Positions 1 through 10,892 are shown, counted from the first letter of the stretch. The stretch is DNA of 64,000 nt from Phytophthora sp. 'mugwort' (GCA_033558025.1 JAUCEF010000018.1:1674001-1738000), one strand, 5' to 3'. Notes: generated by a model not told the origin, from the letters alone. Program-made: numbers and translations.

Positions 1-378
1 ACCGTGGCGTGGCACGACATTGTTCGTCGTCCCCTTGCCATCATCGCGACGTCGACAGTCCCGGCTTTACAAGGATATGGTTTATGTGCGTTACACAAAC
101 CACCTCTGATAGGTTGAAATCGAACATGCGTTGTAATTGGTCAGATCTGGCCAATCGCATTAGGTCATGAAGAGGCAGCTACGGGGGGATTCAGATTCTT
201 CCGCATTGCCACTTCAAGCCTCGCAGACCGCAGAGCAGAGAGCCTCACCAGCGCTTGACCTCCCTTCTCCTCTGTACTGTTAGGCCTCCGCTCCGACACT
301 CGCAGCGCCCCGCTCTCGTCCGAAGCCCGTGCGTGTTACATCTAAACACGCCACCCCCCCCCGCCTCGCACCGCCGTG

Positions 379-392
379 TCATTTCTCCATTC
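379..392 (+). promoter_or_regulatory. Oomycete initiator-like element of the myosin gene
   Basis: TCATTTCTCCATTC resembles the oomycete initiator plus flanking promoter region (TCATTYY followed by a CA/TT-rich part). It ends about 20 bp before the ATG at 412, so the 5' leader would be short. Seen by eye only; no transcript evidence. Confidence 0.45.
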
Positions 393-411
393 CGCGCTGC
401 GACCGGAAATC

Positions 412-3400
412 ATGTCGACGCCCCTTCCGATCCACCGCCAGGCCTCCAAGTCCGACGCCGACATTGAGCTGCTGCCCGTAGAGGTGGGTCAGGTCGTCTG
501 GATTCCCGGCACCGACCGCGTTTGGGACAAGGGCTCTGTCATGGCCATCGGTGGCCTTAAAGTGACAGTGCGTACTCAGGCCGGGAAGATCCAGCAGGTG
601 GACCGCGGCCTCGCCGTGCCGCAGAATCCGCGCGAGGCCGACGACATGACCTCGCTCTACTATATCCACGAGGCAGGTGTGCTGCACAACCTGGAGGAAC
701 GTTGCAAGCTCGACGGCGGTGATGGCACTGGACAGAAGCCCTACACCTTCATGGCCAACGTGCTGATCGCCGTTAACCCGCTGCGGGACCTGCCCAACCC
801 TCGTATTAGCGAGGTGGTCAACACTGCGGGAAGCTCTCCGCATCCGTACTCTATCGCCGAAATGGCCTACCAGCAAATGGTCTACAACTCTGGCACCGAC
901 CAGCCAACCAACCAATCAGTTGTCATCAGTGGTGAAAGTGGTGCCGGTAAGACCGAATCGTCTAAGATCGTGCTGCGTCACTTGACTACGCGCGGTCTGT
1001 ACGGCAAGAAGGCACGCGGAGATGAGATCGAGAGCATGTCGAAGACCCGCCAGCAGCACGGCACGTCGCTGGATCACCGTCTGATTGAGCAGAACCCCAT
1101 CCTAGAAGCTTTCGGTAACGCCAAGACTCTGCGTAATTACAACTCGTCGCGTTTCGGCAAGTTTATGAAGCTGCAGTTCACGGCGGACGGCGAATTCAAG
1201 CTGGCGGGTGCTCTCGTGGAGACGTATCTGCTGGAAAAGTCACGTCTGGTGTACCAGGTGGACGGCGAGCGCAACTTCCACATTTTCTACCAGCTGTTGG
1301 CCGGTGCCTCACCTGCTGCACGCCAGGAGTTTGAGCTTACGAAGGCTGAGGACTTTTGCTACCTGAACCAGAGCGGATGCTACATTGCCGAGGAAACGGA
1401 TGACCACGCGTGCTTTGAGGCCGTTGTACGCGGTCTGACCTGCGTTGGTATTGATGAACAGGTCCAGCATGTGATCTTTTCGGTAGTCGCAGGGCTGCTA
1501 CATCTCGGTAACATTGAATTTGACGAAGAAGATACACCCGAGGGCGAAGCTGCCGTCATTGAAAAGGAATCGGCTAAGCGCGCTATTGTCTCGGCGGCTA
1601 GACTGCTGGGCGTCAAGGAGGAGGACCTGTGGAAGGTGATCATGACACGCGATATTGTGACTCGGGAGGAGACGTACACGGTTCGCCGCAACGAGCAAGC
1701 TGCCGTATATGCGCGTGACGCCATTGCCAAGGCGCTGTACAGCCGTATGTTCGACTGGGTTATCAAACAGGTGAACTCGTCTCTGGGTCATGATCCCAAC
1801 CCGCTGCCGTATATTGGTGTGCTGGATATCTTCGGTTTCGAGTCGTTCCAGCGCAACGACTTTGAGCAGTTGCTTATCAACTACACGAACGAAGTACTAC
1901 AGGCGACATTCAACAACCAAGTTTTTATTGCCGAAATGGAGCTTTACAAGCGAGAAGGGATCACGGTGGGTAGAATTAAGTGGCCCGACAACCGTGAGTG
2001 CGTTGATCTGATTGCTTCGAAACCCAACGGAATCTTGGCGTTGCTGGATGCCGAGGCGATGAATCCGCAGCCTAGCGATGCGAAGTTCCTGCGTACACTG
2101 CACTCGAAGCACGCGAAGCACCCGTACTTCCCGCGTCCGCATCCGAAGGACATGGAACACATGTTTATTGTGAGGCACTTCGCCGGTGCTGTGAGCTACA
2201 CGATCGGCGCGTTCATCGACAAAAACAATGACTCGATTCCTGCCGATATGTCGAATCTCTTCTCTGGCTCGTCGAACAGATTAGTGCCTGCTTTTTTCAA
2301 ACAGGAGCCCGACAACAGCCGCCCGGGCAAGAGGAAACTGACCAAGAGTGTTGCGGCCAAGTTCTCGAACCAGATGCAGGAGCTCGTAGACACTTTGGAT
2401 GCTACGCGGTGTAACTTCATTCGTTGCATTAAGCCCAACGCTCTTATGCGTGTGGGCATGTTTGATCCTCGATACGTCGTGGGCCAGCTGCGTTGCCAGG
2501 GTATTATGCAGACTGCTCAGGTGCTCAAGGTGGGCCTACCCACTCGTGTGAGCTACAGCGAGTTGGTGGGCGCTTACAAGAAGTTCATGCCGGCTGATGC
2601 TCAGCGTCTGTTTGCTAACCAGAGTGACCCAACGCTCATTACGGCCATCCTGTGGGCATTCCAGGTGCCAATGGATGCGTACAAGCTGGGTATTACAAAG
2701 CTGTTCTTCAAGGCTGGCAAAATTGCTGTGCTTGACTCGATCCTGAAGATTAACTGGGCTACCGAAGGCCCGCACATTGTGTCGCGCATGAAGTTGTGGC
2801 TGGCCCGTCGCCGTTGGCGTGTGGGATTGGCAAAGGTCATTGCCCAGAACAACTTCGCGAAGCTGTTGCGTCGTATCCAGTTCCGTCGCAACTCGGTGGT
2901 GCGCATTCAGCGCTGGTGGCGTGCACTGTCGGTGCGTCGTGATTTTCAGAAGAAACGCTCGGCTGTGGTGGTGGTGCAGGCTCTGTTCCGTGGTATGACG
3001 GCACGGCGCCTATTCAAGTCAAAGAAACAGGAGATGCTTGCTCTGGCTGCCGCGCGTGCTGCTGAGACTAAGCGCCAGGCAGAGGAGGCTAAACGCCGTG
3101 AAGAGGAAGCTCGTATGGCTGCTGACATTGCTCGTCGCGAGAGCATCGCTCGCGCTGCGGCCGAAGATGACCGCGTTCGCATGGAGGCTGAGGCTCGTGC
3201 CGCAGAGGACGAGGCTATCAGACTCGCTAAGGAAGCGGCGGCTGCGGTTGCAGAAGCCGAGGCTGCTGCTGCAGAGGCTACTGCTGCCGTGGAGCACGAG
3301 CGCCAGGCCGAGTTGCGTGCTATTGCAGAGGCGAGAGAGCTCGAAGAGCGTATGGAGCGCGAGCGTGAGGAGGCTGAGCGCCGCAAGGAACAGGCTCTGC

Positions 3401-4839
3401 TGGAAGCTGCCAGTGTCAGTGCCAGCCTGCTGAGCGGCCTTGCTCAGGTGAACAGTGTACAGACGCCTGCTGGCCAGGTGCATGTGGTGGAGATCCCCGA
3501 CGATGTTTCGCAAGAGAACCGCGAGCAGCTGCAGCAGCTAAACGACCTGCTCTTGAGTGGAGCGATCGCTCAGTCGGAGTACGACGAGCTGGTACCGTTC
3601 CTGCTCGAGAAGCCCGAGGAAGTCCCGTCTGGTGCTGCTCTCACAGCCGAACAGGAGGAGTCGTTAAGCCGTCTGTACAGTACTGGTGTCTACGGTATTC
3701 AGATTCGTTGCCCAGCTTGCGGCGCTACTAACAACACGGCCAACGGCAACCACTGTGATGAGTGTGGTTCGTTGCTCACAACAAGTGATGAATCGGGTGC
3801 TGCTGCCGCTGATCCTGGCTACTATGGATACCGTGGTCAGTCTCGTCAACAGAGAAGTTTGTCGACGCTGACGGCGCCTCTGGGCTCGTTCTCTACCGAG
3901 AATGGTCGCATTGTGATCCACGACGGATATTTCGAGGCGCAAATGCACCGTACGCAGATCCTCCAGGACGACAACTATACTGAGTACACGGTGTACGTGC
4001 TGCGTTGCCAGTGGCAGCCAAAGGAGTCGAGTGAGCCTACGACGTGGCTGGTGTCGCACCGCTTTAGCGTCTTTGAAAAACTGCACAAGGATCTGAAGCG
4101 TAAAATCCCGGCGGCAGTGGCTACGATTCCTCTGTTTCCGCGTAAACACGTTCTTGGTGGCGTGTTCAAGGGCAAAACGGGGAACTCGAGCGCGATTGTG
4201 GAGGAGCGCAAGCAGGGTCTGGAGCGCTACGTGGCGCAGGTCTTGGAATTGTGCGCACGTCTTCCTGAAAACCTAAATGTGCCCGAGTTGGATCGCTTCC
4301 TGAACGTGTCGCGCCAGGTTGAGCAGTGTCGCCGTCAGCTCGTGTCTGGCGGTGGCGATGAATCTGGTGCTGCGCCAGGCGGATTTGGGCGCGCGCTGAA
4401 CGTGAACGCTGGTGGTGCTGAAGGTATGGCTGCCCGCGAACAGGCACGCTTGCCTACGGAACTACCCACGCCGCTGGATGAGGAGGAGCTTTCTCATACG
4501 GAGCAAGCGGTGGCGCTGCTGAACGCGTCCATTCGTAGTGCGCGTGGCGATTTGCGGCGCGACCCGCAGGTGCAGCACCACCTTAAGGTGTGCGTGCAGC
4601 TTCTGCCGCGCCTGCAGATCTCGGCTAATCTGGACAACCCTTTCGCTAACGTGGATCTGATCCCGCGCGCGATGCAATGCCAGGAAGACCTGGAGACGAC
4701 TATGGGTTTGTACAACGACTCGCTCTTAGCTGTCACGGAGACGTACGCGCTCTCCGCGCAGGAGGGCGGTGGCATGCAGGCACCACCTCCGTACGTTCCG
4801 GGCCAGCAGAACTCGTACCAGCCCAGCTATGGTGTTTAA
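412..4839 (+). CDS. Unconventional myosin with IQ motifs, coiled coil, zinc ribbon-like module and PX tail
   Basis: Intronless gene for 1475 residues. ATG 412 is chosen because the upstream in-frame extension begins at a GTG. The motor head has the P-loop GESGAGKT (about 174-181), switch I NYNSSRFGKF (from about 242) and switch II DIFGFESF (from about 472). Arg-rich IQ-like segments follow (about 790-870), then an Ala/Glu/Arg-rich predicted coiled coil (about 880-1000). Next come a two-CxxC zinc-ribbon-like module (Cys about 1100/1103 and 1115/1118), a PX domain (about 1163-1300) and a conserved C-terminal segment. Myosins convert ATP hydrolysis into movement on actin; a PX domain normally binds phosphoinositides, so a membrane-cargo role is inferred. 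Oomycetes are known for myosins with unusual tails, including PX. All nucleotide-binding motifs look intact. The adjacent convergent gene copies this tail. Confidence 0.95.
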   Translation: MSTPLPIHRQASKSDADIELLPVEVGQVVWIPGTDRVWDKGSVMAIGGLKVTVRTQAGKIQQVDRGLAVPQNPREADDMTSLYYIHEAGVLHNLEERCKLDGGDGTGQKPYTFMANVLIAVNPLRDLPNPRISEVVNTAGSSPHPYSIAEMAYQQMVYNSGTDQPTNQSVVISGESGAGKTESSKIVLRHLTTRGLYGKKARGDEIESMSKTRQQHGTSLDHRLIEQNPILEAFGNAKTLRNYNSSRFGKFMKLQFTADGEFKLAGALVETYLLEKSRLVYQVDGERNFHIFYQLLAGASPAARQEFELTKAEDFCYLNQSGCYIAEETDDHACFEAVVRGLTCVGIDEQVQHVIFSVVAGLLHLGNIEFDEEDTPEGEAAVIEKESAKRAIVSAARLLGVKEEDLWKVIMTRDIVTREETYTVRRNEQAAVYARDAIAKALYSRMFDWVIKQVNSSLGHDPNPLPYIGVLDIFGFESFQRNDFEQLLINYTNEVLQATFNNQVFIAEMELYKREGITVGRIKWPDNRECVDLIASKPNGILALLDAEAMNPQPSDAKFLRTLHSKHAKHPYFPRPHPKDMEHMFIVRHFAGAVSYTIGAFIDKNNDSIPADMSNLFSGSSNRLVPAFFKQEPDNSRPGKRKLTKSVAAKFSNQMQELVDTLDATRCNFIRCIKPNALMRVGMFDPRYVVGQLRCQGIMQTAQVLKVGLPTRVSYSELVGAYKKFMPADAQRLFANQSDPTLITAILWAFQVPMDAYKLGITKLFFKAGKIAVLDSILKINWATEGPHIVSRMKLWLARRRWRVGLAKVIAQNNFAKLLRRIQFRRNSVVRIQRWWRALSVRRDFQKKRSAVVVVQALFRGMTARRLFKSKKQEMLALAAARAAETKRQAEEAKRREEEARMAADIARRESIARAAAEDDRVRMEAEARAAEDEAIRLAKEAAAAVAEAEAAAAEATAAVEHERQAELRAIAEARELEERMEREREEAERRKEQALLEAASVSASLLSGLAQVNSVQTPAGQVHVVEIPDDVSQENREQLQQLNDLLLSGAIAQSEYDELVPFLLEKPEEVPSGAALTAEQEESLSRLYSTGVYGIQIRCPACGATNNTANGNHCDECGSLLTTSDESGAAAADPGYYGYRGQSRQQRSLSTLTAPLGSFSTENGRIVIHDGYFEAQMHRTQILQDDNYTEYTVYVLRCQWQPKESSEPTTWLVSHRFSVFEKLHKDLKRKIPAAVATIPLFPRKHVLGGVFKGKTGNSSAIVEERKQGLERYVAQVLELCARLPENLNVPELDRFLNVSRQVEQCRRQLVSGGGDESGAAPGGFGRALNVNAGGAEGMAAREQARLPTELPTPLDEEELSHTEQAVALLNASIRSARGDLRRDPQVQHHLKVCVQLLPRLQISANLDNPFANVDLIPRAMQCQEDLETTMGLYNDSLLAVTETYALSAQEGGGMQAPPPYVPGQQNSYQPSYGV

Positions 4840-5259
4840 ACATGACGAATATGGACAGCTTAGGTATGACCGCTGAGGTGCCTTGCTTGCAATTTGAGGC
4901 AAGCTTTACTCGCACCCAGCGGCGACCCACACAATGCGCATGGGAAAGAGGGATACAAGCAGCAGGAAGCCGTTGGTAGCTTGCCTGGCAACAAAATTAG
5001 CGGACTATGGAGTGCGTTTGCAGGATGGCGCTGGTAAATGTTTCATAGTAGTGCATGTTTCCAATACATTTTCATTTGAAACCTACGAAGTTCACTAGGA
5101 GGAAAGCACGCGACGTCAATTCAAACAATTTGTTCACTAATTACAGGAAAGGGGGGGGGGGCTGGTAAGCAGGCATAGCGATGATGCGCTTCATAAGGTG
5201 GGGACCCACCGTGGGGCAGCTCAAGCAAGCTTTGCTATATTTGCATCATGAGGAACTCT
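4840..5259. other. Convergent intergenic spacer
   Basis: Separates the 3' ends of the myosin and PX genes. It holds an 11-base G run at about 5151-5161 and no supported gene. Confidence 0.6.
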
Positions 5260-6780
5260 TTAGGCGGCGCTTGCAGGCACGATGTTGCCCACTGGCACTT
5301 GCTGGGCGTCGATGTGCGGCTCAGACTGCTGAACATGATGCACGTGCTGCTCGCTTTGGACTTGCTGCTGGCTGGGTGCTATGCCCGAGGCGGCCAGCAG
5401 CGCATCGTTATACATCGCGACCGCCTGCCGAAGGTCATCTTGGCACTGCATGGCACGCGGAATGAGCTCTGCGTCGGCGAAGGGGTTGTCCAGGTCAGCT
5501 GAACGCTGCAAGCCCGGTGCCAACTGGACGCACATGTCCAAATGGTGCTGAACAGTGCCATCGCCGCGTACATCGCCTCGTGCCTGGCGCACAGCTTCGG
5601 CAAGGAGCCTCACAGCACCTTCCGCCTGGGCAAGTTCCGTCTCATCCATTGGCGGAGCTACCAGCTCTGAAGGCAGCATTGCCGGGCCTGTAAATGCCGG
5701 AAAGGGCGAAGACTGCGACGTCGCTGATGTAGACGTTGAAGCGGCTGATGGTTGAGATCCGTCAACAGGCGGATTCGCACTCGCCACAGGAGGAGCAGCA
5801 ACGCTAGGACGTTGCGAACGGAAGATCTGTATCTGGTGAGAGAGATCTAAAAACTCGTCCAGTTCCGGCACGGGTTGCGCATTCGGTAGATGCGCGCACA
5901 TTTCAAGCAAACGCGGCATGTACGTCCCCAGTCCCTGCTTCCTCTTCTCCAGCCGGTCAGTCAGGTGATACTTGGCCGGGAATGGCGGCAACGATACTGT
6001 CGTGAAACGCGACAACCTCCTCTTCAGAGCCTTGTGCAGTCTCTCGAAGTGGCTGAAGCGTTGCGACACATACCACGTCGCCTGCGGCTGCTGGGTGCTT
6101 GCACCCTCAACAGCGCGAGGCTGCCACGTGCAGCACACGACGAATACCTGACACGCACTGCCCTCCGCCGTCGCGATCACCTGCGTGTCCTGTACGGTAC
6201 ACGAGAAGAACCCGTTGTGGATCACAACTTGGCCGTCTCCCGCCGCACTGAACGCACCGGTCGGAGGTGCCGTACCCGTCACAATGGGCAACCTCCGTCT
6301 CGATCCGGAGCTTCTCGCCGCCACGGAAGCCGACAGCTCGTCGGCAATCGTGAGCCTTGAGCTGCACACGTAGCAGCGAGGGCCGCGTGCCGTGTCGTTG
6401 CTGGTGCCGCACGCCGGACAGCGCAACTGCAGCCCTGACGGCAGCGACGCGGCTGCGACAGGTGCCAAGATCTGGTACTGCGATGGAGCTTCGATGGGCT
6501 CCGGGGCCGGCGGGTTCACGCCGCTGTCAGCGAAGTGGACGTTGCGAGGAGGGCTGAAGTGATGGTCGGTAGATGAGACGAGAGGGTCGCTGGGCTGCTG
6601 CGCTTGGGCTGTGAGCGCAGCGTCATCTTCCGGTTGCGGTCGCGGCTGCTGGGCGGAGCTTGGGGACGCCAGGAACGGTAGCAGTTCGTCATATTCCTGG
6701 CGGGACAGCGAGCCACTGACCAGCGAGTTGTTGAGGCTTCGTAGCTGCTCGCCGCGCTCAGCAGACGACGCGTCAGCCAT
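5260..6780 (-). CDS. PX domain protein, motor-less paralogue of the myosin tail
   Basis: Encodes 506 residues from the ATG at 6780. An in-frame extension upstream would add 16 Arg/His-rich residues, but an initiator-like motif (6786-6799) lies inside it, so the shorter start is preferred. The order of parts matches the neighbouring myosin tail: a short segment around SLSRQEYDELLPFL (myosin: AIAQSEYDELVPFL), a two-CxxC zinc-ribbon-like module (RCPACGTSND..), a PX domain with conserved WYVSQRFSHFERLHKALKRR, and a C-terminal segment with LDNPFADAELIPRAMQCQ (myosin: LDNPFANVDLIPRAMQCQ). Motor and IQ parts are absent. The gene is convergent with the myosin and 420 bp away. Origin by inverted duplication of the tail is inferred. 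It may bind phosphoinositide membranes or compete for the cargo of the myosin; neither is shown by sequence. Confidence 0.9.
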   Translation of the reverse strand: MADASSAERGEQLRSLNNSLVSGSLSRQEYDELLPFLASPSSAQQPRPQPEDDAALTAQAQQPSDPLVSSTDHHFSPPRNVHFADSGVNPPAPEPIEAPSQYQILAPVAAASLPSGLQLRCPACGTSNDTARGPRCYVCSSRLTIADELSASVAARSSGSRRRLPIVTGTAPPTGAFSAAGDGQVVIHNGFFSCTVQDTQVIATAEGSACQVFVVCCTWQPRAVEGASTQQPQATWYVSQRFSHFERLHKALKRRLSRFTTVSLPPFPAKYHLTDRLEKRKQGLGTYMPRLLEMCAHLPNAQPVPELDEFLDLSHQIQIFRSQRPSVAAPPVASANPPVDGSQPSAASTSTSATSQSSPFPAFTGPAMLPSELVAPPMDETELAQAEGAVRLLAEAVRQARGDVRGDGTVQHHLDMCVQLAPGLQRSADLDNPFADAELIPRAMQCQDDLRQAVAMYNDALLAASGIAPSQQQVQSEQHVHHVQQSEPHIDAQQVPVGNIVPASAA

Positions 6781-6785
6781 GGGGC

Positions 6786-6799
6786 AAGCGGAGGAATGA
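6786..6799 (-). promoter_or_regulatory. Initiator-like motif of the PX gene
   Basis: On the minus strand TCATTCCTCCGCTT lies six bases upstream of the ATG at 6780. It is similar in sequence and position to the element in front of the myosin gene. A start site here would exclude the longer reading frame. Confidence 0.4.
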
Positions 6800-7699
6800 C
6801 GACGGCGGTGCTTCTCTCGCGTTGGCAAGTCAGTTTTTGAACACGCTGGCGTTGGACAGATATATGCCTGATAATGAAATTGTAATAGGGAGCTTTACCA
6901 AATGGTGGTACTATGGATGTGTCAGTGCAAGTGTTTGATTGTTCACGAGAAGCGTAAAGCTGGACAATGTACGTGGCTTAAACAAACATCGGCACCTGTC
7001 GTGGCAGTGATTCTGGCTTTAGCTCCATTGATGCTGGCACCAAGTCGATACAAAATAATGAGCTAATTGAAATAAATCGAGCCGGACATGTCAACGCGCG
7101 TTGTTCTGACGATATTAGCGCTATTCACTGAAAGCTGTAGTTTCCTCCTACCATTGAAACCTTGGTCGTGTTTTGTAGCTAGCCGAATGCGACTGTCGGC
7201 ACCGGTATTGACAGTTATTTAAGCCGCAACGATACCGCTAGCCACCATAGTCAGCATTGGTGCTCTGTAGTTAGCTTTGTGAATGTGTCCTCTTAACAAA
7301 TATTGGCGAAATAAGAGACGAGATGACGCACTACCATTGTACCTTGAAACTTGCTCATCGCCTTTGTTACACAACTCAAATTCCGTGAGTTTCTACATTA
7401 AGGGCAGATATCGAGAAGGCATCGACAATGGGGACATGATCACTGACTTATGCTTGCGAGATGGCTTAGAAATCTATCATGTATCAACGACTCAAATTGA
7501 AGGCGAGTACTGTAATACATGTAGAAGCCAGAATACCAGTCGACAATATTAGTACCACCTTTTGACATCGAAACTCGCCTGTCACATAATGAATCCAAGT
7601 CACACGCTTGACACAGCTCGTTTTCTGTTCGATGCGGCCACTTCAAGATGGTGTCAGACACTGCTAACATAACGCATTGCTCGTCGCTCTCGGAGCTCA
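6800..7699. other. Intergenic region without a recognisable gene
   Basis: Lies between the 5' end of the PX gene and the 3' end of the beta-mannosidase gene. The sequence is fairly AT-rich. Short reading frames here show no domain or codon pattern that supports a gene. Confidence 0.5.
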
Positions 7700-10600
7700 C
7701 TACACTGCGATCGAGTTGTTGTAGCTCGTCTGGAGCCAAGTCACAGCGAGTAATCTCGAGAACGCGTCGGCCGAGAGCTTGTCCGCATCCTCCGAGGCCG
7801 CCACAGTGAAGTGCAGCGTCTTGGTCTCATTGCCCAGCATCAAAAACGAGTTAGAACTCCAGTAGCCAAGCAAACCCCGCGCATCCACCTCTACGAACAA
7901 CGCCACAAAGTCTGTCGCCTCGAGCTCCACGCTGAATACGACGGCGCTGTATGCCTGCGTCTTCATGACGGAGCGTGCAACTACCTCGCCCCAGCCCAAG
8001 TTCAGGCCCTTGAACGGCGCGAAGAAGTGATGCGTGTCTTCACAGGTAGCAACCACTTCAGACTCAGTGAAGCGGCTCATCACGACGCAGCGGACATACA
8101 AGAAGCAGGATCTGCGGTGGCAGGACGTGCCGTCGTGATCCAAGAAGACGTCGATGTCCAGCTCCTCGATCGAGCGGCTCTCCTACGTACTCACAACGTG
8201 CAGTTTAGTTTAAATGTCAACAGCATTGGCCCATCAAGATCACTCACCAAAGCTGCTATCGGGATAGCTGGACGGTCGATGGACTTGACGAGACTTCCGT
8301 CTTGGGTTCGTCGAAGCTCGTAAACGACGTCTACGTGCAAGTCCTGGTTCAGATCGCTCACGCCATACACCTCCACAACTCCGTCGTCACCCCGTTCGTG
8401 AATTGAAATGATAAAAGGAGCAAACGCACGCTTTGCCACATAGTGCAAGCTTTTCCATCGACCAGAGTACTCGATGCTCGACCAACTGCTCCCTTGCCAA
8501 ATATCGTTCAGTTGCCAGTACAAAATGCCCATTGTCATACCGAGCGCGGGGTTCTTACCCCGCCGCCAGGTCTGGATGGCGGTTTGGTAGCACAAAGATT
8601 GCTGGATCTGAGTCAGATACAGATACGAATCGATGCGCTCGCTAATATTAAAACTGAACGCTTCATCGCCTTGGACGCCAGATTCTTCGTTTAGCCACTT
8701 TTCGTTGCGAAAGGGGAATGGGATGTGAAAGCGGCGCATGAGTTGCGTGAGCATTTGAGTCGTGCCGTTCTCGTGCCTTTCACGATACTTCAAGAATTTC
8801 CAAAATGCTTGGAATGATTCCCAATCTTCCGTCGAGCTCACGTCGTGGAGCGAGGATGCTGAAGGCCAGCTCTGAAAACCAAATTCGGAAATGAAGCGAG
8901 CCCGTGGATACATCTGATAGTCTTGGCAATCGTTATTGTAGTCGTAGAAATGAACATCACTGCAGCAAGAGATAACAAACAAAATACTTAATTCAGCTCC
9001 GAAAATGCTGTCAGATAGGTAAGACAAATAGAACTTACCCAAATGCGACTCCATTCGTGGGACCCCATCGTTTCACATAAGGATCAACTGAGTACAAACC
9101 ATTAGACGGAGACGTGTCGACGAAAGGTCTGCTTGAGTCCATCGCAACGATTGTGGGGTAAATCACATCCACAAAGAGCTTGGTGAAGTCAGCAACAGCA
9201 ATGTCACGGTTGAAGGTTATTCCCGGCGGGAATATTGGTGCCTCAACAAATTGCTCCATCATATTTTCGTTCTCGTTGTTCCCGCCCCAGATTGCAATGC
9301 TGGTGTATTTGCGAAGTCGGCTGACTTGAAAACGTACCTCTGTGAGCACATTTTGAAGAAATGCGGTATCACGAGGGTACATTCCACACGCAAACATGAG
9401 TTCTTGCCATACTAGGATGCCCAGCCGATCACATTCGGAATAAAAGAGGTCGGATTCATATCGACCACCGCCCCAAACACGAATCTGCCACGTAACAGAA
9501 GACTGTTAGTACGAGCGAGTATTTACACACATCCTGTCGTTTATGAACGCACAGGTATTACGACCTCTGTCGTACCATGTTCATGTTTGCAGCACGCACG
9601 CTCTCCAGTAAGTGACGCACTGTGGATGCCTTCGTCCGCGTGGGGAACGAATCCGTCGGGATCCAGTTCGCGCCTTTGATAAAGATGGGGACACGATTAA
9701 TCCGGAAGTAGAAAGTCTTTCCACTCACATTGCCAGCATTTGTGTCGTCCTGAACAAGTTCCACTTGGCGAATGCCGCTCTTAAGAGAAAGGGACGACTT
9801 AAAGTCCATGTTCCACGCATCCACACGTAAGTCGTATAGGTAGGCCTCGCCGTAGCCAACAGGCCACCACAGCTTTGGATTTTCCAGTCGAAACCTGCAA
9901 TTAAGAGTAGAAATATCAATGTTAACAGACAAAAACGGCGCTTTATTTGTCTTCTGGGGGCTTCTTACGTGAGATTAACCGCCGCGTTCTCCTTCCAGTC
10001 CGCTGGAATTGTCGTCGTGACCGTAGTTTCTTTCTTTTCGTTGACAAACAAGTCAAATGTGACGTTTTCATGCTTTGCTTTCCCACCATCCAGACTCGCA
10101 CAGACAGTAACATCGACAATCGAGAGTTCCTCCTTTCCACCAGGGAAAACCTGCATCACATGCAAGTCCTTCAGCTTCACTACCGGCTCCTCAAACTCGA
10201 GATACACTGGGCCAGCAATGCCCGATGTCACGTACGCCGGGCCCCAGTCCCAGCCAAAGTCCGATCCCGCCTTGCGGACGAACGATCGACGCGTCGGCTC
10301 CGTCCACGTGTTGAAGTTCTCTGTCGCCGGGACGAAGTACGGGTACTTGTCCGCCTGCTGTCTGGCGTACTGCGTCATGGGCTCAAACTCCACTTGGATC
10401 TGGTTCACCCCCGGCAGCAGCACAGCTGCCACATCGATTTTGTACGGCACGAAGGAATTCGTCGTGGTCGCCATCTGCTTCCCATTGACCGTCACGCGCG
10501 CCACACCGTCGAGTGTCACAAACACGAGCGACGGCTTCGTTTCGATACCGTCAGTCGGCAGCGTCACCTGCGTCTCATACGTCCACGTCTCGTTCGCCAC

Positions 10601-10825
10601 CCACTGGTACTCGCGCTCATTGAAGCGATAGTACGGCTCGCCAATCACGCCGGCCTCCATTAGGTGGACGTGTGACGTACCTGGCACCGACACGTTGTCC
10701 ACGCGTACGGAGCCATTGGCACAACGGAACGTCCATCGATCGAGCGGGATGATGCGGCTGGGCGCGGCATTTGCACCGATAAAACTCGCTAGTAATGCGG
10801 CAGAACTCAAACAACCCCCCCGCAT
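7700..10825 (-). CDS. Glycoside hydrolase family 2 beta-mannosidase (5 exons)
   Basis: Predicted exons on the minus strand are 10825-9969, 9894-9576, 9484-9039, 8959-8248 and 8182-7700. The introns are 74, 91, 79 and 65 bp with GT..AG ends and keep frame, giving 938 residues. The N-terminus MRGGCLSSAALLASFIGANA reads as a signal peptide, so the enzyme should enter the secretory path (lysosome, vacuole or secreted). A GH2 sugar-binding/jelly-roll region follows, then immunoglobulin-like and TIM-barrel parts. The likely acid/base is Glu463 in WGGNNENE and the likely nucleophile Glu566 in FISEFGFQS; NMNMIRVWGGGRYE is typical of beta-mannosidases. It would release terminal beta-linked mannose from N-glycan remnants or mannans. 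An extra reading frame upstream of the ATG runs through foldback repeats and is not thought to be coding. Confidence 0.93.
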
Positions 10826-10842
10826 CTGTGGCCGAGCACGAA

Positions 10843-10891
10843 GATTTGAGACTGACAGCTTGACAGGAGTGCATCCTGTCGGTCTCAAATC
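10843..10891. repeat. Inverted repeat 1 upstream of the beta-mannosidase start
   Basis: The arms 10843-10858 and 10876-10891 are 16 bp each with one mismatch. The loop holds a smaller hairpin, GACAGGA..TCCTGTC. It lies 18 bp from the ATG at 10825, so it would be in the 5' leader or core promoter. Confidence 0.8.
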
Positions 10892-10892
10892 T

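Noticed and set aside
376..411. Twelve-codon in-frame extension of the myosin starting at GTG 376
   Set aside because: GTG is not a usual eukaryotic start, and the stretch overlaps the initiator-like motif. ATG 412 begins the conserved protein.
2946..3513. Long minus-strand frames inside the myosin gene
   Set aside because: They are antisense shadows of the Ala/Glu/Arg-rich coiled-coil coding region (poly-Ser/Leu composition, no domain).
7283..7552. Plus-strand 89-codon frame between the PX gene and beta-mannosidase
   Set aside because: No domain, no codon bias, AT-rich context.
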